This document shows positions 48,113-57,755 of a DNA stretch of 61,398 nucleotides, in pieces. Origin of the DNA: Clostridia bacterium (GTDB taxonomy: Bacteria > Bacillota > Clostridia > TANB77 > CAG-508); the NCBI GenBank assembly GCA_022795075.1, contig JAAWGB010000005.1, forward strand, positions 1 through 61,398. The letters run 5' to 3'. The number at the start of each line of letters is the position of its first letter. Within the stretch, counting starts at the first letter, position 1. The position numbers and the translations under genes were made by a program. The notes under the pieces are model-generated. The model did no database searches and was not told the origin of the DNA. It worked only from the letters and a program-made list of their open reading frames with translations.

Positions 48113-49351
48113 ATGGAAAAAAGAGTTGTTATTACAGGTTTAGGAGCTATTACTCCGATTGGAAAAAATGTAGGAGAAACATGGAAAGGAATTCAAGAAA
48201 AAAAATGTGGAATTGACAAAATTACCTTATTTGATACAACTAATTTTAAAACAAGTTTAGCAGCAGAGGTAAAAGAATATGATGCAACAAAATATTTTGA
48301 AACAAAACAAACGAAACGATTAGATAGAAGTTCACAATTTGCCATTATAGCAGCAAAAGAAGCATTTCAAGATAGCGGTTTAACAGAAGAAAACACCGAT
48401 TTTGAAAGAGTGGGTGTATTTATCAGTTCTGGTATTGGAGGATTAAAAACTCTTCAAGAACAATGTGAAGTTAATTGCATAAAAGGAAATAATCGAGTGT
48501 CACCAATGTTTATTCCTATGACAATTGCCAATATGCCAGCTGGAAATGTTGCCATTGAGTTAGGAGCAAAAGGAGAGTCAATTTCGATTGTTACAGCTTG
48601 TGCCTCTTCTACTCATGCAATTGGGGAGGCTTATAAAACCATTCAATATGGTTCAGAAGATGTGATACTAGCAGGTGGAACAGAGGCATCTATTTGTGAA
48701 GTTGGTATGGCAGGTTTTGAAAATATGAAAGCATTATCAAGTAGCAAAAATAAAAATAGAGCAAGTATTCCATTTGACAAGGAAAGAAGTGGGTTTGTCA
48801 TGGGAGAAGGAGCAGGTGTTTTAGTATTAGAAGAATTAGAACATGCTAAAAAAAGAGGAGCTAACATTTATGCAGAAGTAATTGGTTATGGAGCTACTTC
48901 AGATGCTTATCATATTACTTCACCAGCACCAAATGGAGAAGGTGGAGCAAGAGCCATGAAAAGAGCGATAGAAGACGCCAATATGAAACCTGAAGAAATT
49001 GACTATATTAATGCACATGGTACATCGACTTATTTAAATGATTCTTGTGAAACAATGGCAATTAAATCAGCTTTAGGAGAAGCAAGCAAAAAGGTAATGG
49101 TAAGTTCAACAAAAGGAAATATTGGTCATTTATTAGGAGCAGCAGGAGGGGTAGAGGCAATTTTTTGTGCCAAAGCAATTGAAAATAATATAATTCCTCC
49201 TACTATTCATTATGAGGTAAAGGATGAGGAATGTGATTTAGATATTGTGCCAAATGAAGTAAGAAAGGCAGAAGTTAAAGTTGCTATGTCAAATTCTTTA
49301 GGTTTTGGTGGTCATAATAGTAGCATTATTTTAAAAAAGTTTGAAAAATAG
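48113..49351 (+). CDS. fabF: 3-oxoacyl-ACP synthase II FabF
   Basis: Elongating condensing enzyme, 412 aa. Cys-His-His triad in TACASSTHAIGEAY, NAHGTSTYLNDSCE and KGNIGHLLGAAGGVEA; GFGGHNSSIIL at the end. AAAGGAATAGAAAG upstream. Confidence 0.96.
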   Translation: MEKRVVITGLGAITPIGKNVGETWKGIQEKKCGIDKITLFDTTNFKTSLAAEVKEYDATKYFETKQTKRLDRSSQFAIIAAKEAFQDSGLTEENTDFERVGVFISSGIGGLKTLQEQCEVNCIKGNNRVSPMFIPMTIANMPAGNVAIELGAKGESISIVTACASSTHAIGEAYKTIQYGSEDVILAGGTEASICEVGMAGFENMKALSSSKNKNRASIPFDKERSGFVMGEGAGVLVLEELEHAKKRGANIYAEVIGYGATSDAYHITSPAPNGEGGARAMKRAIEDANMKPEEIDYINAHGTSTYLNDSCETMAIKSALGEASKKVMVSSTKGNIGHLLGAAGGVEAIFCAKAIENNIIPPTIHYEVKDEECDLDIVPNEVRKAEVKVAMSNSLGFGGHNSSIILKKFEK

Positions 49352-49401
49352 TAAGTGTAAAATGATTTTAACAAAACAAGGCTAAGAAGGAAGGTAAGAT
49401 T

Positions 49402-49851
49402 ATGGAATATGAAAAAATAAAACAATTAATGGAAGATATGGGAAATTCAAAATTGACATCTATTGATATTGATTTTCCAGATGGTACTAAGATTCGTATG
49501 AAAAAAGAAATAAACGAAGTGATAGTAGAAAATTTACCAACCAAACAATTGGTAAAAAAGGATGATATAAAAGATATTAAAATTGAAAATGAACAAGAAA
49601 TGAAAGAAGAGGAAAAGGGAAATGTTGTAAAATCTCCTATGGTTGGAACTTTTTATGCCAAGTCTTCTCCTGATAGTGAACCTTATGTGACAATTGGTCA
49701 AAAAGTGAAAAAGGGCGATGTTCTTTGTATTATTGAGGCTATGAAATTAATGAATGAAATAGAGTCTGAGTTTGATGGAGAGATTGTAGAAATTTTAGTA
49801 AAAGATGAAGAAACCGTTGAATATGGTAAGCCATTGTTTGTTATAAAATAG
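49402..49851 (+). CDS. accB: Biotin carboxyl carrier protein AccB
   Basis: 149 aa: a flexible charged linker (~20-80), then VKSPMVGTFYAKSSPDSEPY, biotinylation site IEAMKLMNEIESEFDG and a C-terminal GKPLFVIK. Partner of AccC, and substrate of the frameshift-dependent BirA upstream. Confidence 0.96.
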   Translation: MEYEKIKQLMEDMGNSKLTSIDIDFPDGTKIRMKKEINEVIVENLPTKQLVKKDDIKDIKIENEQEMKEEEKGNVVKSPMVGTFYAKSSPDSEPYVTIGQKVKKGDVLCIIEAMKLMNEIESEFDGEIVEILVKDEETVEYGKPLFVIK

Positions 49852-49928
49852 ATTTAGCTGGCGGTAGATATTAAAATTACGTAATTATATCACAAATTAA
49901 ACATAAAATCAAAGAAAGAAGTGAAAAT

Positions 49929-50351
49929 ATGTTAAACAAAAATCAAATTAAAGAAATCATACCACAAAGAGAACCATTTTTAATGATAGACGAAGTAGAA
50001 GAATATAAGCCAGGAGAAAGTGCCATAGCCTATAAACAAGTAAGAGAAGAAGAATGGTATTTTAAAGGGCACTTTCCAGGAAATCCAATCATGCCAGGAG
50101 TACTAATTACAGAAAGTTTGGCACAAACAGGAGCAATAGCCATACTTAGTTTAGCAGAAAATAAAGGAAAAAATGCTCTATTTGGCGGAATTGACAAAAT
50201 GAAATTTAAAAAAATGGTAGTACCAGGAGACACCTTAAAATTAGAAGTAAAAATTATCAAACAAAAAGGACCAATTGGAGTAGGAGAAGCAATTGCAACT
50301 GTGGAGGGAAAAATAGTAGCAAAAGGAGAATTAACTTTTGCAGTTGTATAG
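49929..50351 (+). CDS. fabZ: 3-hydroxyacyl-ACP dehydratase FabZ
   Basis: Hot-dog dehydratase, 140 aa: IPQREPFLMIDEVEEY, GHFPGNPIMPGVLITESLAQ (active His, then the Glu), FGGIDKMKFKKMVVPGDTL. AAGAAGTGAAAAT upstream. Confidence 0.95.
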   Translation: MLNKNQIKEIIPQREPFLMIDEVEEYKPGESAIAYKQVREEEWYFKGHFPGNPIMPGVLITESLAQTGAIAILSLAENKGKNALFGGIDKMKFKKMVVPGDTLKLEVKIIKQKGPIGVGEAIATVEGKIVAKGELTFAVV

Positions 50352-50455
50352 TTAAAAATAAAAGATATGAAAAAGGTTTGCGAAAAAATCATAAACTTTT
50401 GGAGTGAAGTTAGTAGTTGTGAGTTTAAAATGAGATAAAGAAAGGAATTAAGAAA

Positions 50456-51802
50456 ATGAATAAAATTTTAATTGCTAATCGTGGTGAAATTGCTGTGCGA
50501 ATAATCAGAGCTTGTAAAGAAATGAATTTAAAAACAGTAGCTGTTTATTCCGAAATAGATAAAGACGCTATGCACACTCGTTTAGCAGATGAAGCAATCT
50601 GTATTGGACCCAAAGACCCTAGAAAAAGTTATTTAAATTTCAAAAATATTATAGAAGCAGCTAACATAACAGGTGCAGATAGTATTCATCCAGGATTTGG
50701 TTTTTTATCAGAAAATAGTCAATTTGCTAAAATATGTGAAGAATCTAATATTAAATTTATTGGACCAGCTTACAGCGTAATAGAAAAAATGGGGAATAAA
50801 TCCAATGCCAAGGAATTAATGAAATCAGCAGGAATACCTGTTATAGAAGGTTCAGACGGAAGTGTAAAAGGATTAAAAGATGCTATTAAAATAGCTAATA
50901 AAATTGGTTATCCAGTTATGCTAAAAGCAGCAGCAGGTGGTGGAGGAAAAGGAATTCGAATTGTTTATTCAGCCGAAGAATTAGAAACTAATTATAACAT
51001 TGTCAAACAAGAAGCCAAATTATCTTTTAATGATGACGAAATTTATTTAGAAAAATTTATAAAAAATCCTCGTCATGTAGAAATTCAAGTATTAGCAGAT
51101 GAACATGGAAATGTTGTTCATTTAGGGGAAAGAGATTGTTCGATTCAACGTAAAAATCAAAAAATAATAGAAGAAACACCTTCTACAGCAATTGATGATA
51201 AACTAAGAAATAAAATGGGAGAAGCAGCCATTAAAGCAGCAAAAGTAGCAAATTACACTAGTTGTGGTACAGTTGAATTTTTGGTAGATAGTGAAAAGAA
51301 TTTTTATTTTATGGAAATGAATACGAGAATTCAAGTAGAACATCCCATTACAGAAGAAAGGACAGGAATTGATATTGTAAAGGCTCAAATAAAAATAGCA
51401 GCAGGTGAACCTCTAAAAATTAAACAAAAAAATATTACATTTAGGGGTTATAGTATAGAATGTAGAATTAATGCGGAAAATCCAAGTAAAAAGTTTATGC
51501 CATGCCCAGGAATTATTACAGGATTGAATTTACCTGGGGGAAATGGAATAAGGGTAGATACAGCTATTTATGAGGGATATACAATACCTTCTTCTTATGA
51601 TTCGATGATTGCCAAAATTATTACACATGGAGATACAAGAAATGAGGCAATTAGTAAAATGAAAAGAGCTTTAGAGGAAATTGTAATAGAAGGGGTAGAT
51701 ACCAATATTGATTTTTTATTTAAAATTATCAAAAATCCTAATTTTATTAGAGGAACTTTTGATACATCTTTTATTGAAAAAGAAGGATTGGCAAATTTCT
51801 AA
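50456..51802 (+). CDS. accC: Biotin carboxylase AccC
   Basis: 448 aa ATP-grasp enzyme: ILIANRGEIAVRIIRACKEM, HPGFGFLSENSQFA, KAAAGGGGKGIRIV, GERDCSIQRKNQK, MNTRIQVEHPITE. Carboxylates biotin on AccB. GAAAGGAATTAAGAAA upstream. Confidence 0.97.
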   Translation: MNKILIANRGEIAVRIIRACKEMNLKTVAVYSEIDKDAMHTRLADEAICIGPKDPRKSYLNFKNIIEAANITGADSIHPGFGFLSENSQFAKICEESNIKFIGPAYSVIEKMGNKSNAKELMKSAGIPVIEGSDGSVKGLKDAIKIANKIGYPVMLKAAAGGGGKGIRIVYSAEELETNYNIVKQEAKLSFNDDEIYLEKFIKNPRHVEIQVLADEHGNVVHLGERDCSIQRKNQKIIEETPSTAIDDKLRNKMGEAAIKAAKVANYTSCGTVEFLVDSEKNFYFMEMNTRIQVEHPITEERTGIDIVKAQIKIAAGEPLKIKQKNITFRGYSIECRINAENPSKKFMPCPGIITGLNLPGGNGIRVDTAIYEGYTIPSSYDSMIAKIITHGDTRNEAISKMKRALEEIVIEGVDTNIDFLFKIIKNPNFIRGTFDTSFIEKEGLANF

Positions 51803-51841
51803 TTTCTAAAAGTAATGGTATGGTGAATGGATCCAACAAAG

Positions 51842-52036
51842 ACTGTCCCACTAAAATATTTTTTCAAACAATTGGACAGTGCATGGAAAATAATTGAGAT
51901 AGAAATTCTTAATTCATTTTATGGAAAGAGTTCACGCTTGGCGTGGAAGGGTGCCATAAAATGGATTTAGAATTTCTTCGAAAATTAGCTTGACCAAACT
52001 GTCCAATTGTTTGAAAAAATATTTTAGTGGGACAGT
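51842..52036. repeat. Long-hairpin element, copy G (type II apex, inverted)
   Basis: Unique arms ACTGTCCCACTAAAATATTT.../...AAATATTTTAGTGGGACAGT are a perfect 39-bp inverted pair. The core has the CACGCTTGGCGTG-type apex in inverted orientation (GAGTTCACGC, CCATAAAA). Between accC and accD; the long frame running into it from 51990 is not the accD start. Confidence 0.87.
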
Positions 52037-52070
52037 TAGAAAAAATTTACATGAAAAGAAAGGAGAAAGT

Positions 52071-52907
52071 ATGATAGTAGATAAAATAAAAAAAAGAGAA
52101 CCCACAGCCAAAAGAACAGAAAATCAGGTTGATATACAAGTTGGGAAATGGGTAAAATGTGACAAATGTAAAGAAATATTATACAAAGAAACTCTAAGAG
52201 CCAATAGCAGTATTTGTCCAAATTGTGGAGCCTATTTTAGAATGCACATAAACAAAAGATTAGAAAGTATTATTGACAAAGATACCTATCAAAAATTTGA
52301 TTTAAAATTTGATACAACCAATCCATTAGACATAGAAGATTATCCCAAAAAAATAAAAGGATTGAGAGAAAAAACAGGCATTCAAGAAGCGGTAAGTTGT
52401 GGGACAGGTAAAATACAAGGAGAAAAAGTAGTGATTTGTGTAATGGATAGTGGCTTTTTAATGGGTAGTATGGGAGTTGTTGTAGGAGAAAAAATTACCT
52501 ATGCTATTGAAAAAGCAATTGAATTAAAATTGCCACTTATTATATTTTGTGTTTCTGGTGGTGCAAGAATGCAAGAAGGAATTATTTCATTAATGCAAAT
52601 GGCAAAAACAACAGCAGCAATAGCCAAATTAAATCAAGCAGGTTTATTGTACATATCGGTTTTAACAGATCCGACTTATGGTGGCGTTACAGCTTCTTTT
52701 GCAAGTATTGCAGATATTATACTAGCAGAACCAGGAGCTATGATAGGATTTGCAGGACAAAGAGTAATTGAACAAACCATTGGAGAGAAATTACCAGAAG
52801 GTTTTCAAACAGCAGAGTTTTTATTAGAACATGGATTTATTGATAAAATTGTAGAAAGAAAACAATTAAAAGATACATTGTATCAATTAATTCAATATCA
52901 TAAATAG
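52071..52907 (+). CDS. accD: Acetyl-CoA carboxylase carboxyltransferase subunit beta
   Basis: 278 aa from ATG 52071 (AAAGGAGAAAGT upstream). Zinc ribbon CDKCKEILY...CPNCG near residues 30-50, crotonase-fold domain with [51 protein letters not shown]. Pairs with AccA directly downstream. Confidence 0.95.
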   Translation: MIVDKIKKREPTAKRTENQVDIQVGKWVKCDKCKEILYKETLRANSSICPNCGAYFRMHINKRLESIIDKDTYQKFDLKFDTTNPLDIEDYPKKIKGLREKTGIQEAVSCGTGKIQGEKVVICVMDSGFLMGSMGVVVGEKITYAIEKAIELKLPLIIFCVSGGARMQEGIISLMQMAKTTAAIAKLNQAGLLYISVLTDPTYGGVTASFASIADIILAEPGAMIGFAGQRVIEQTIGEKLPEGFQTAEFLLEHGFIDKIVERKQLKDTLYQLIQYHK

Positions 52908-52967
52908 AAAAATGGAAGGTAGAAATAAAAAAATTGCCTCAATCTTGCTTGGAAAGGAGAAACAAAA

Positions 52968-53769
52968 ATGCAAGAATTAACAGCATGGGAAAAAGTAGAA
53001 ATAGCAAGAAATCCAAAGAGAAAAACAGCCTTGGATTATATAGAAGAAATTTTTGATGATTTTATGGAATTACATGGTGACAGAAATTTTAGAGATGATT
53101 TATCAATTGTGTGTGGTTTAGCAAAAATAGGTAAGCAAAATTACACTGTAATTGCTGAACAAAAAGGAAGGACAACAAAAGAAAATATAGAAAGAAATTT
53201 TGGTATGCCTAATCCTGAGGCATATCGAAAGGCCATACGATTTATGCAGCAAGCAGAAAAATTTAAAAGACCAGTTATTACTTTTATTGATACAAAAGGG
53301 GCTTACCCAGGAATTGGGGCAGAAGAAAGAGGGCAACGGAGAGGCTATTGCAAGTTCTATGTTACAATTAGCAAAATTGAAAGTGCCTGTCATTAGTATT
53401 GTAATTGGGGAAGGCTCAAGTGGTGGTGCTTTGGCTTTAGGGCTTGGTAATCGTGTTCTAATGCTAGAAAATGCCATTTATTCGATTTTATCACCAGAAG
53501 GATATGCTAGTATTTTATGGAAGGATTCTTCAAGAACGAAAGAGGCAGCTCAAAAGATGAAACTGACAGCTAAGGATTTGTATGATTTAAAAGTGATTGA
53601 TAAGGTGATAAAAGAGCCAAAAGGGGACGAACAGGAAAGTTTTTTGAAGGTAGCAAAAGCATTAAAAAAAGAAATTCAAAGTATTGTTGCGGTTAATATG
53701 ACAGAAGAAGAACTAGTAGAGGAAAGATACCAAAAATTTAGAAATATGGGAGAATATAAAGTTTTATAG
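52968..53769 (+). CDS. accA: Acetyl-CoA carboxylase carboxyltransferase subunit alpha, +1 shift at CGG
   Basis: About 266 aa when joined. Frame 0: [52 protein letters not shown] then CGG 53337-53339. Skipping C gives [60 protein letters not shown], the conserved AccA half. Frame 0 alone stops after 142 residues. GGAAAGGAGAAACAAAA upstream. Confidence 0.93.
53337..53339 (+). other. CGG +1 frameshift site 9 (accA)
   Basis: CAA|CGG|AGA in frame 0; CAA GGA GAG GCT after dropping C (GAEERGQ-GEAIA motif). Confidence 0.8.
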
Positions 53770-53775
53770 AGATTA

Positions 53776-53902
53776 TTTCAAAAGTATTTTATTTTTATAA
53801 AATAACTCCCAGCTACGAACAGTCTGTAATTTTATAACAGACTGTAGCTTGCTGGTTCCCACGAATTGTTATTTTATAAAAATAGAATACTTTTGAAAAT
53901 AA
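53776..53902. repeat. Palindrome (35-bp arms plus inner hairpin) without the shared core
   Basis: TTCAAAAGTATTTTATTTTT pairs with AAAAATAGAATACTTTTGAA; inside is CAGTCTGTAATTTTATAACAGACTG. Between accA and fabI; possible terminator or processing site. Confidence 0.7.
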
Positions 53903-53932
53903 TTTTAAATATAAATTTAGGAGGAAATGAAA

Positions 53933-54706
53933 ATGATTTTAGAAGGAAAGAAAATTTTAATTATGGGAATTAGAAATAAGTGGAGTATAGCTTTTGGAAT
54001 TGCGAAAGCTGCTTATGAAAATGGAGCAAAGCTAATTTTTACTTACATGGGAGAAGAAAACAAAGAAAAAATAGAAGAATTAATTTCTGAATTTAAAGGA
54101 AGTAAAGCATATGTTTTAAATGGAGCATCTGAAGATGAAATTGTAAAGAAAGCTTTTACAAAAATTAAAGAAGAAAATGGAAAGGTAGATGGAATTGTAC
54201 ATGCAATTGCTCATGCCAATACAGAAGAATTACACAATGATTTTATTTTTACAAGTAAAGAAGGATTTGCTCATGCTTGTGATGTTAGTAGTTATTCTTT
54301 TGTGTTAGCAGCAAGAATGGCAAAAGAATTAGATATGCTAAATGAAAAAGCAAGTTTGGTTACTTTAACCTATCATGGTTCTACCAAAGTAATTGATAAT
54401 TACAATGTTATGGGAGTGGCAAAAGCAGCTTTGGAAGCGAGTGTCAGATATTTGGCAGAAAACTTGGGAAAAGAAGATATTCGTGTAAATGCTGTTTCAG
54501 CAGGTCCAATTAAAACATTGTCTGCTAAAGGAATTAAAGATTTTGGGTCAGTTTTGACAGTAATAGAGGAAAAAGCACCATTACATAGAAATGTGACAAC
54601 TACACAAGTGGGAAATGTTGCTACATTTTTACTAAGTTCTATGTCTGATAGTGTTACAGGTCAAGTGGTTTACGCTGATAATGGATATAATATTATGGGA
54701 ATTTAA
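53933..54706 (+). CDS. fabI: Enoyl-ACP reductase FabI
   Basis: 257 aa SDR-type reductase: KKILIMGIRNKWSIAFGIAK, AHANTEELHNDF, the catalytic TYHGSTKVIDNYNVMGVAKA (Tyr-x6-Tyr-Met-x2-Lys-like), VSAGPIKTLSAKGI, YADNGYNIMG. ATG 53933 is 8 bases from AGGAGG; the 53927 ATG is too close. Last step of elongation; ends the fab/acc group. Confidence 0.93.
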   Translation: MILEGKKILIMGIRNKWSIAFGIAKAAYENGAKLIFTYMGEENKEKIEELISEFKGSKAYVLNGASEDEIVKKAFTKIKEENGKVDGIVHAIAHANTEELHNDFIFTSKEGFAHACDVSSYSFVLAARMAKELDMLNEKASLVTLTYHGSTKVIDNYNVMGVAKAALEASVRYLAENLGKEDIRVNAVSAGPIKTLSAKGIKDFGSVLTVIEEKAPLHRNVTTTQVGNVATFLLSSMSDSVTGQVVYADNGYNIMGI

Positions 54707-54713
54707 AAAGGTC

Positions 54714-54782
54714 ATGCACTTTTCATTTTTGCCAAACATACAATTAAGTTGTAGTAGTAAAATTGCAAAAATGGAGGTGCAT
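54714..54782 (+). promoter_or_regulatory. Hairpin hiding the sigK ribosome site, with a sigma-E/K-like -10 in its loop
   Basis: ATGCACTTTTCATTTTTGC (54714-54732) can pair with GCAAAAATGGAGGTGCAT (54765-54782), burying GGAGGT. CATACAAT at 54737-54744 matches the -10 of mother-cell sigma-E/K promoters. A transcript starting there would lack the left arm; one reading through from fabI would carry it. The -35 is not clear. Confidence 0.45.
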
Positions 54783-54784
54783 TT

Positions 54785-55136
54785 ATGTTGCTATCGCTTT
54801 GTATGACAGGGATAATTGGTTTTTTAGAATTTCTAAAGTCAGCCGTATTTGTTGTCCGGATATATTCAAGGGGGAAATTTATTTCCAGAGCCACTAACTG
54901 CAGAAGAGGAGAGAAATTGTTTAGAACAAATGGCAAAAGGAGATGATGAAGCAAGAAATATTTTAATTGAAAGAAACTTAAGATTGGTTGCACATGTTGC
55001 CAAAAAGTATAGTTCTGCAAAAGTGGAACAAGATGATTTAATATCCATTGGAACAGTTGGTTTAATTAAAGGAATTAATAGTTTTAAAGTAGAAAAAGGA
55101 GCAAGGCTATCTACCTATGTATCTCGTTGTATAGAT
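54785..55136 (+). CDS. sigK: RNA polymerase sigma factor SigK, N-terminal part (split gene), +1 shift at CGG
   Basis: Mother-cell sporulation sigma factor. ATG 54785 follows GGAGGT. Frame 0: MLLSLCMTGIIGFLEFLKSA VFVV, then CGG 54857-54859 (after GTC). Skipping C gives GYIQGGNLFPEPLTAEEERN, QMAKGDDEARNILIERNLRL, VAHVAKKYSS, QDDLISIGTVGLIKGINSFK, RLSTYVSRCID. It is then cut by the element at 55127-55135; in the unexcised state the frame runs on to a stop at 55226. After excision it joins 59474 onward as RCID-NEILMHLRATKK, about 236 aa. Confidence 0.92.
54857..54859 (+). other. CGG +1 frameshift site 10 (sigK)
   Basis: GTC|CGG|ATA in frame 0; GTC GGA TAT ATT after dropping C. The only site where the preceding base is C, not A. 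Confidence 0.72.
55127..55135 (+). other. Left attachment site of the sigK element
   Basis: TTGTATAGA, followed by TAA; shared with the right end. Cross-over is within or next to this. Confidence 0.8.
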
Positions 55137-55194
55137 AAATCACTTCTAACATCATGGGAAAGTAACATAAAATGGAAAATATGTAAATACAGTA

Positions 55195-55223
55195 TTGACA
55201 TTTTACGTAAAATATTTTATAGT
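55195..55223 (+). promoter_or_regulatory. Sigma-A promoter of the element's cargo gene
   Basis: TTGACA, 17-base spacer, TATAGT, about 100 bases before the cargo ATG. Confidence 0.6.
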
Positions 55224-55320
55224 TAATATAGGTGAAGAGTGCACCTGCAAAGCTTTACAACCTGTTTTTTTAGGTTGCAATAACAAAAAATGGTTTAAGT
55301 AGAAAAAAGGAGGAAACAAA

Positions 55321-57294
55321 ATGAACAAAAAATTTCGGCAGACAATAGTAGTAATGGTTGTAATAATTGCAACTATCATGAATGGATTTGGCCAAACAGC
55401 AGTACAGGCATCTACACAACAGACACAAACATTTGCTCAGAAAAGCCAGCCAAAAGCAGCAAAGAAAAAAGTTTCAAAGATAAAAGTGGAATATAACAAG
55501 AAAGCAAAAATTTATAATGGCGAAAAATGTTCTAAAACTTTCTTGAAAAACAAGTTGCATTTGCGGGCTTATGCTGTAGACAAAAGCGGAAAAAAGCTGA
55601 ATATGTCTGTAAAGGTGAAGGAGCAGGGAGAATACCTCCATGCAAGTAATGGAAACATAACATTAACGCTTGTATGTGACAACAAAACAAAAAAAATAAA
55701 ACTCAAAGCGGTACCTGTGAAACAAGTAACTGTTAATAAAAACAACATCAAGCTAACAGAAAATAAAAAGTTGACAAAAGCAATGATAAAGAAGACAACA
55801 TTTAAAGTTAGCTGGAAAGATGGAAAAACAGAGAAAAACTATAAAGGTGCCAAATGTCTTGATTTAGGCAAAAGGGTTAAAGGTAAAACTTTTCGTGTTA
55901 GGTTTAGGATTGGAAATAAGATTGTGACGGTGAAATTTCCTGTCAAAAAGGAAACAACTCCAAAACCAACTCCGAATCCAAGCCCAACTCCAGAACCAAC
56001 TCCAACTCCTTCAGTTCACACACATGTGTGGAAATATGTTTCTAAAAACAAACAGGAACATGAGAGGACATGCTATTGTGGAAAGGTTGAAACGCAAAAG
56101 CATACTTTAGGCGAATGGTCTTATATTAAAGTTGCTTCTGATGTGAGATATTGCTCAGAATGCAACTATCTTGAAATACGCAAGCATGAACATACGAAAG
56201 AAGAACCCAAGGACATACAATATTCATTTAGTAAATCTAATGATGATGGCACACACACTTTAAAGGGCATTTACACTTGCAGTATTTGTAAGCAGGAAGT
56301 AACTGTAAATAAAGTTGAGGATTGCTCATATGATATTTCTTATGAACAGAGTAATGAAGAAGATATTCACAATCTTGTGAAATCTTGTAAAATTTGCCAG
56401 CATCAAATACAAGAAAAAGGTTCATGCGACTATAAAGATGACTGGAAGTATATAAACAATGGCAAGGAAGCGAGGTATTGTACGAAGTGTAATGGTGAGC
56501 AGACGAGAGAGCATGAACATGAAAACGAACCAAACGACCTGCAGTATGTGTGCAAAGAATCAAATAATGATGGCACACACACTTTAGAAGGTGTGTATAC
56601 TTGCAGTATTTGTGAGCAGGAAGTAACTGTAAATAAAGTTGCAGATTGTTCATATGAAGTGTCATATGAACGAACAGGAGTAAACGACATACACAAAATA
56701 GTCAAAATTTGTAGTGTATGTCAGTACAGAATAGAAGAAGAAGGGAGTTGTGAGCCTACAGGAGAATTAAAATGCAAAAAAGTCTATTCACAGATATATG
56801 AGTATTATGATTGTGCACAGTGTGGAGATTGGTGTCAGAGAAGCTATCACACAGAACACAAGTTTGGAGAATGGGAATATAGGGATTCTCGCGAACATAT
56901 GGTGTATTGTATCTGCATAGAAGAACGTGGAACAGAAACACATAATTATGTGTATGATAAAGAAAAACAAATGGTAACATGTGAAGGTTGCCATGACACA
57001 AAGCCTGTAATTAATGATCATAATCATGGAAAAGGAACCTATAGGAACATGGATTTGATGCAGTTAGTCCTTAACAAAGAAGCCTATAATGAATTGCTGG
57101 ATACAGGGCAACAAAAAAATCCAATTCCAAATGCAGAATCGTATTGCTCAAGATATGATTTCCTTTGTAGAGAGTGTGGAAACACATACAGTGTATACTA
57201 TGATCATAGCTTCGAGAATGGGGTATGCACAAGAAAAGGCTACTGTGGAGGAATAGCAGAACCAAATTCAATAAGAAGTATACTGGAAAAATAA
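55321..57294 (+). CDS. Secreted Cys-rich repeat protein carried by the sigK element
   Basis: 657 aa. Signal peptide (MNKKFRQTIVVMVVIIATIM...VQA), a Lys-rich N-terminal region (~40-205), a Pro/Thr linker (TPKPTPNPSPTPEPTPTPS), then repeats with paired Cys (YCSECN, YTCSICKQEVTVNK, SCKICQ, YCTKCN, YTCSICEQEVTVNK). Two ~230-base stretches (from 56210 and 56560) are near-identical, a recent duplication. No sorting signal. Codon use is foreign: two in-frame CGG (55336-55338, 55564-55566), more CGG/TTG/CTC. Function unknown; zinc binding is possible. Confidence 0.8.
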   Translation: MNKKFRQTIVVMVVIIATIMNGFGQTAVQASTQQTQTFAQKSQPKAAKKKVSKIKVEYNKKAKIYNGEKCSKTFLKNKLHLRAYAVDKSGKKLNMSVKVKEQGEYLHASNGNITLTLVCDNKTKKIKLKAVPVKQVTVNKNNIKLTENKKLTKAMIKKTTFKVSWKDGKTEKNYKGAKCLDLGKRVKGKTFRVRFRIGNKIVTVKFPVKKETTPKPTPNPSPTPEPTPTPSVHTHVWKYVSKNKQEHERTCYCGKVETQKHTLGEWSYIKVASDVRYCSECNYLEIRKHEHTKEEPKDIQYSFSKSNDDGTHTLKGIYTCSICKQEVTVNKVEDCSYDISYEQSNEEDIHNLVKSCKICQHQIQEKGSCDYKDDWKYINNGKEARYCTKCNGEQTREHEHENEPNDLQYVCKESNNDGTHTLEGVYTCSICEQEVTVNKVADCSYEVSYERTGVNDIHKIVKICSVCQYRIEEEGSCEPTGELKCKKVYSQIYEYYDCAQCGDWCQRSYHTEHKFGEWEYRDSREHMVYCICIEERGTETHNYVYDKEKQMVTCEGCHDTKPVINDHNHGKGTYRNMDLMQLVLNKEAYNELLDTGQQKNPIPNAESYCSRYDFLCRECGNTYSVYYDHSFENGVCTRKGYCGGIAEPNSIRSILEK

Positions 57295-57377
57295 TTCCAA
57301 AAAGAACATTGAATGAATATAACATAACAACAAATCAAAAACTTGTAGTCACTCTTAACTACTATAAATCATTTTTT

Positions 57378-57410
57378 GGGAGGGCATTTTAATGCCCTTC
57401 TTTTTTGTTT
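57378..57410 (+). terminator. Terminator of the cargo gene
   Basis: GGGAGGGCATT-TT-AATGCCCTTC then TTTTTTGTTT. Confidence 0.85.
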
Positions 57411-57509
57411 TAAAAATTAGAGAGTTTACTAAATAACAAAAAATCTTACATACAATTTTACTTGCATAATTAATTTTTAACAGAATAGCTTTAAATAGAG
57501 GTGAGAATC

Positions 57510-57674
57510 ATGTTGTTAAAAATGAAAGAAGTACAAGATAAGATAGAATTTGAAGATAAAGTAGCCTATTTAAAAGCAGTACTCATGCAAGAATATATCA
57601 ATCAATTACAAGTTAGTCAAAAAACAAAAAATAAAATAAAAAAAGAAGTCATTCAGAAATTGCAAAAAACATAA
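57510..57674 (+). CDS. Small protein before the recombinase (54 aa)
   Basis: MLLKMKEVQDKIEFEDKVAY... ending KKEVIQKLQKT. AGAGGTGAGAATC upstream. Charged and helical. It sits where large serine integrases often have a small partner, so it could be a directionality or excision factor, but there is no motif to prove this. Confidence 0.55.
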   Translation: MLLKMKEVQDKIEFEDKVAYLKAVLMQEYINQLQVSQKTKNKIKKEVIQKLQKT

Positions 57675-57755
57675 ACAATTTTCAAAATTAAAAACGTACA
57701 GTAGTGATATTGTTAATTGGAAAATTGATGGTATCACAAAGTAGGAGGAATTGGG

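Noticed and set aside
51990..52070. N-terminal extension of accD
   Set aside because: It lies partly in hairpin copy G; ATG 52071 has AAAGGAGAAAG and gives the family N-terminus.
55321..57294. CRISPR or phage tail gene in the sigK element
   Set aside because: The repeats are coding and unequal, there are no spacers, and no phage structural motif is seen.
56237..57325. Long minus-strand ORFs opposite the Cys-rich cargo gene
   Set aside because: They mirror the repeats of the + strand gene, lack ribosome sites and have unlikely composition.
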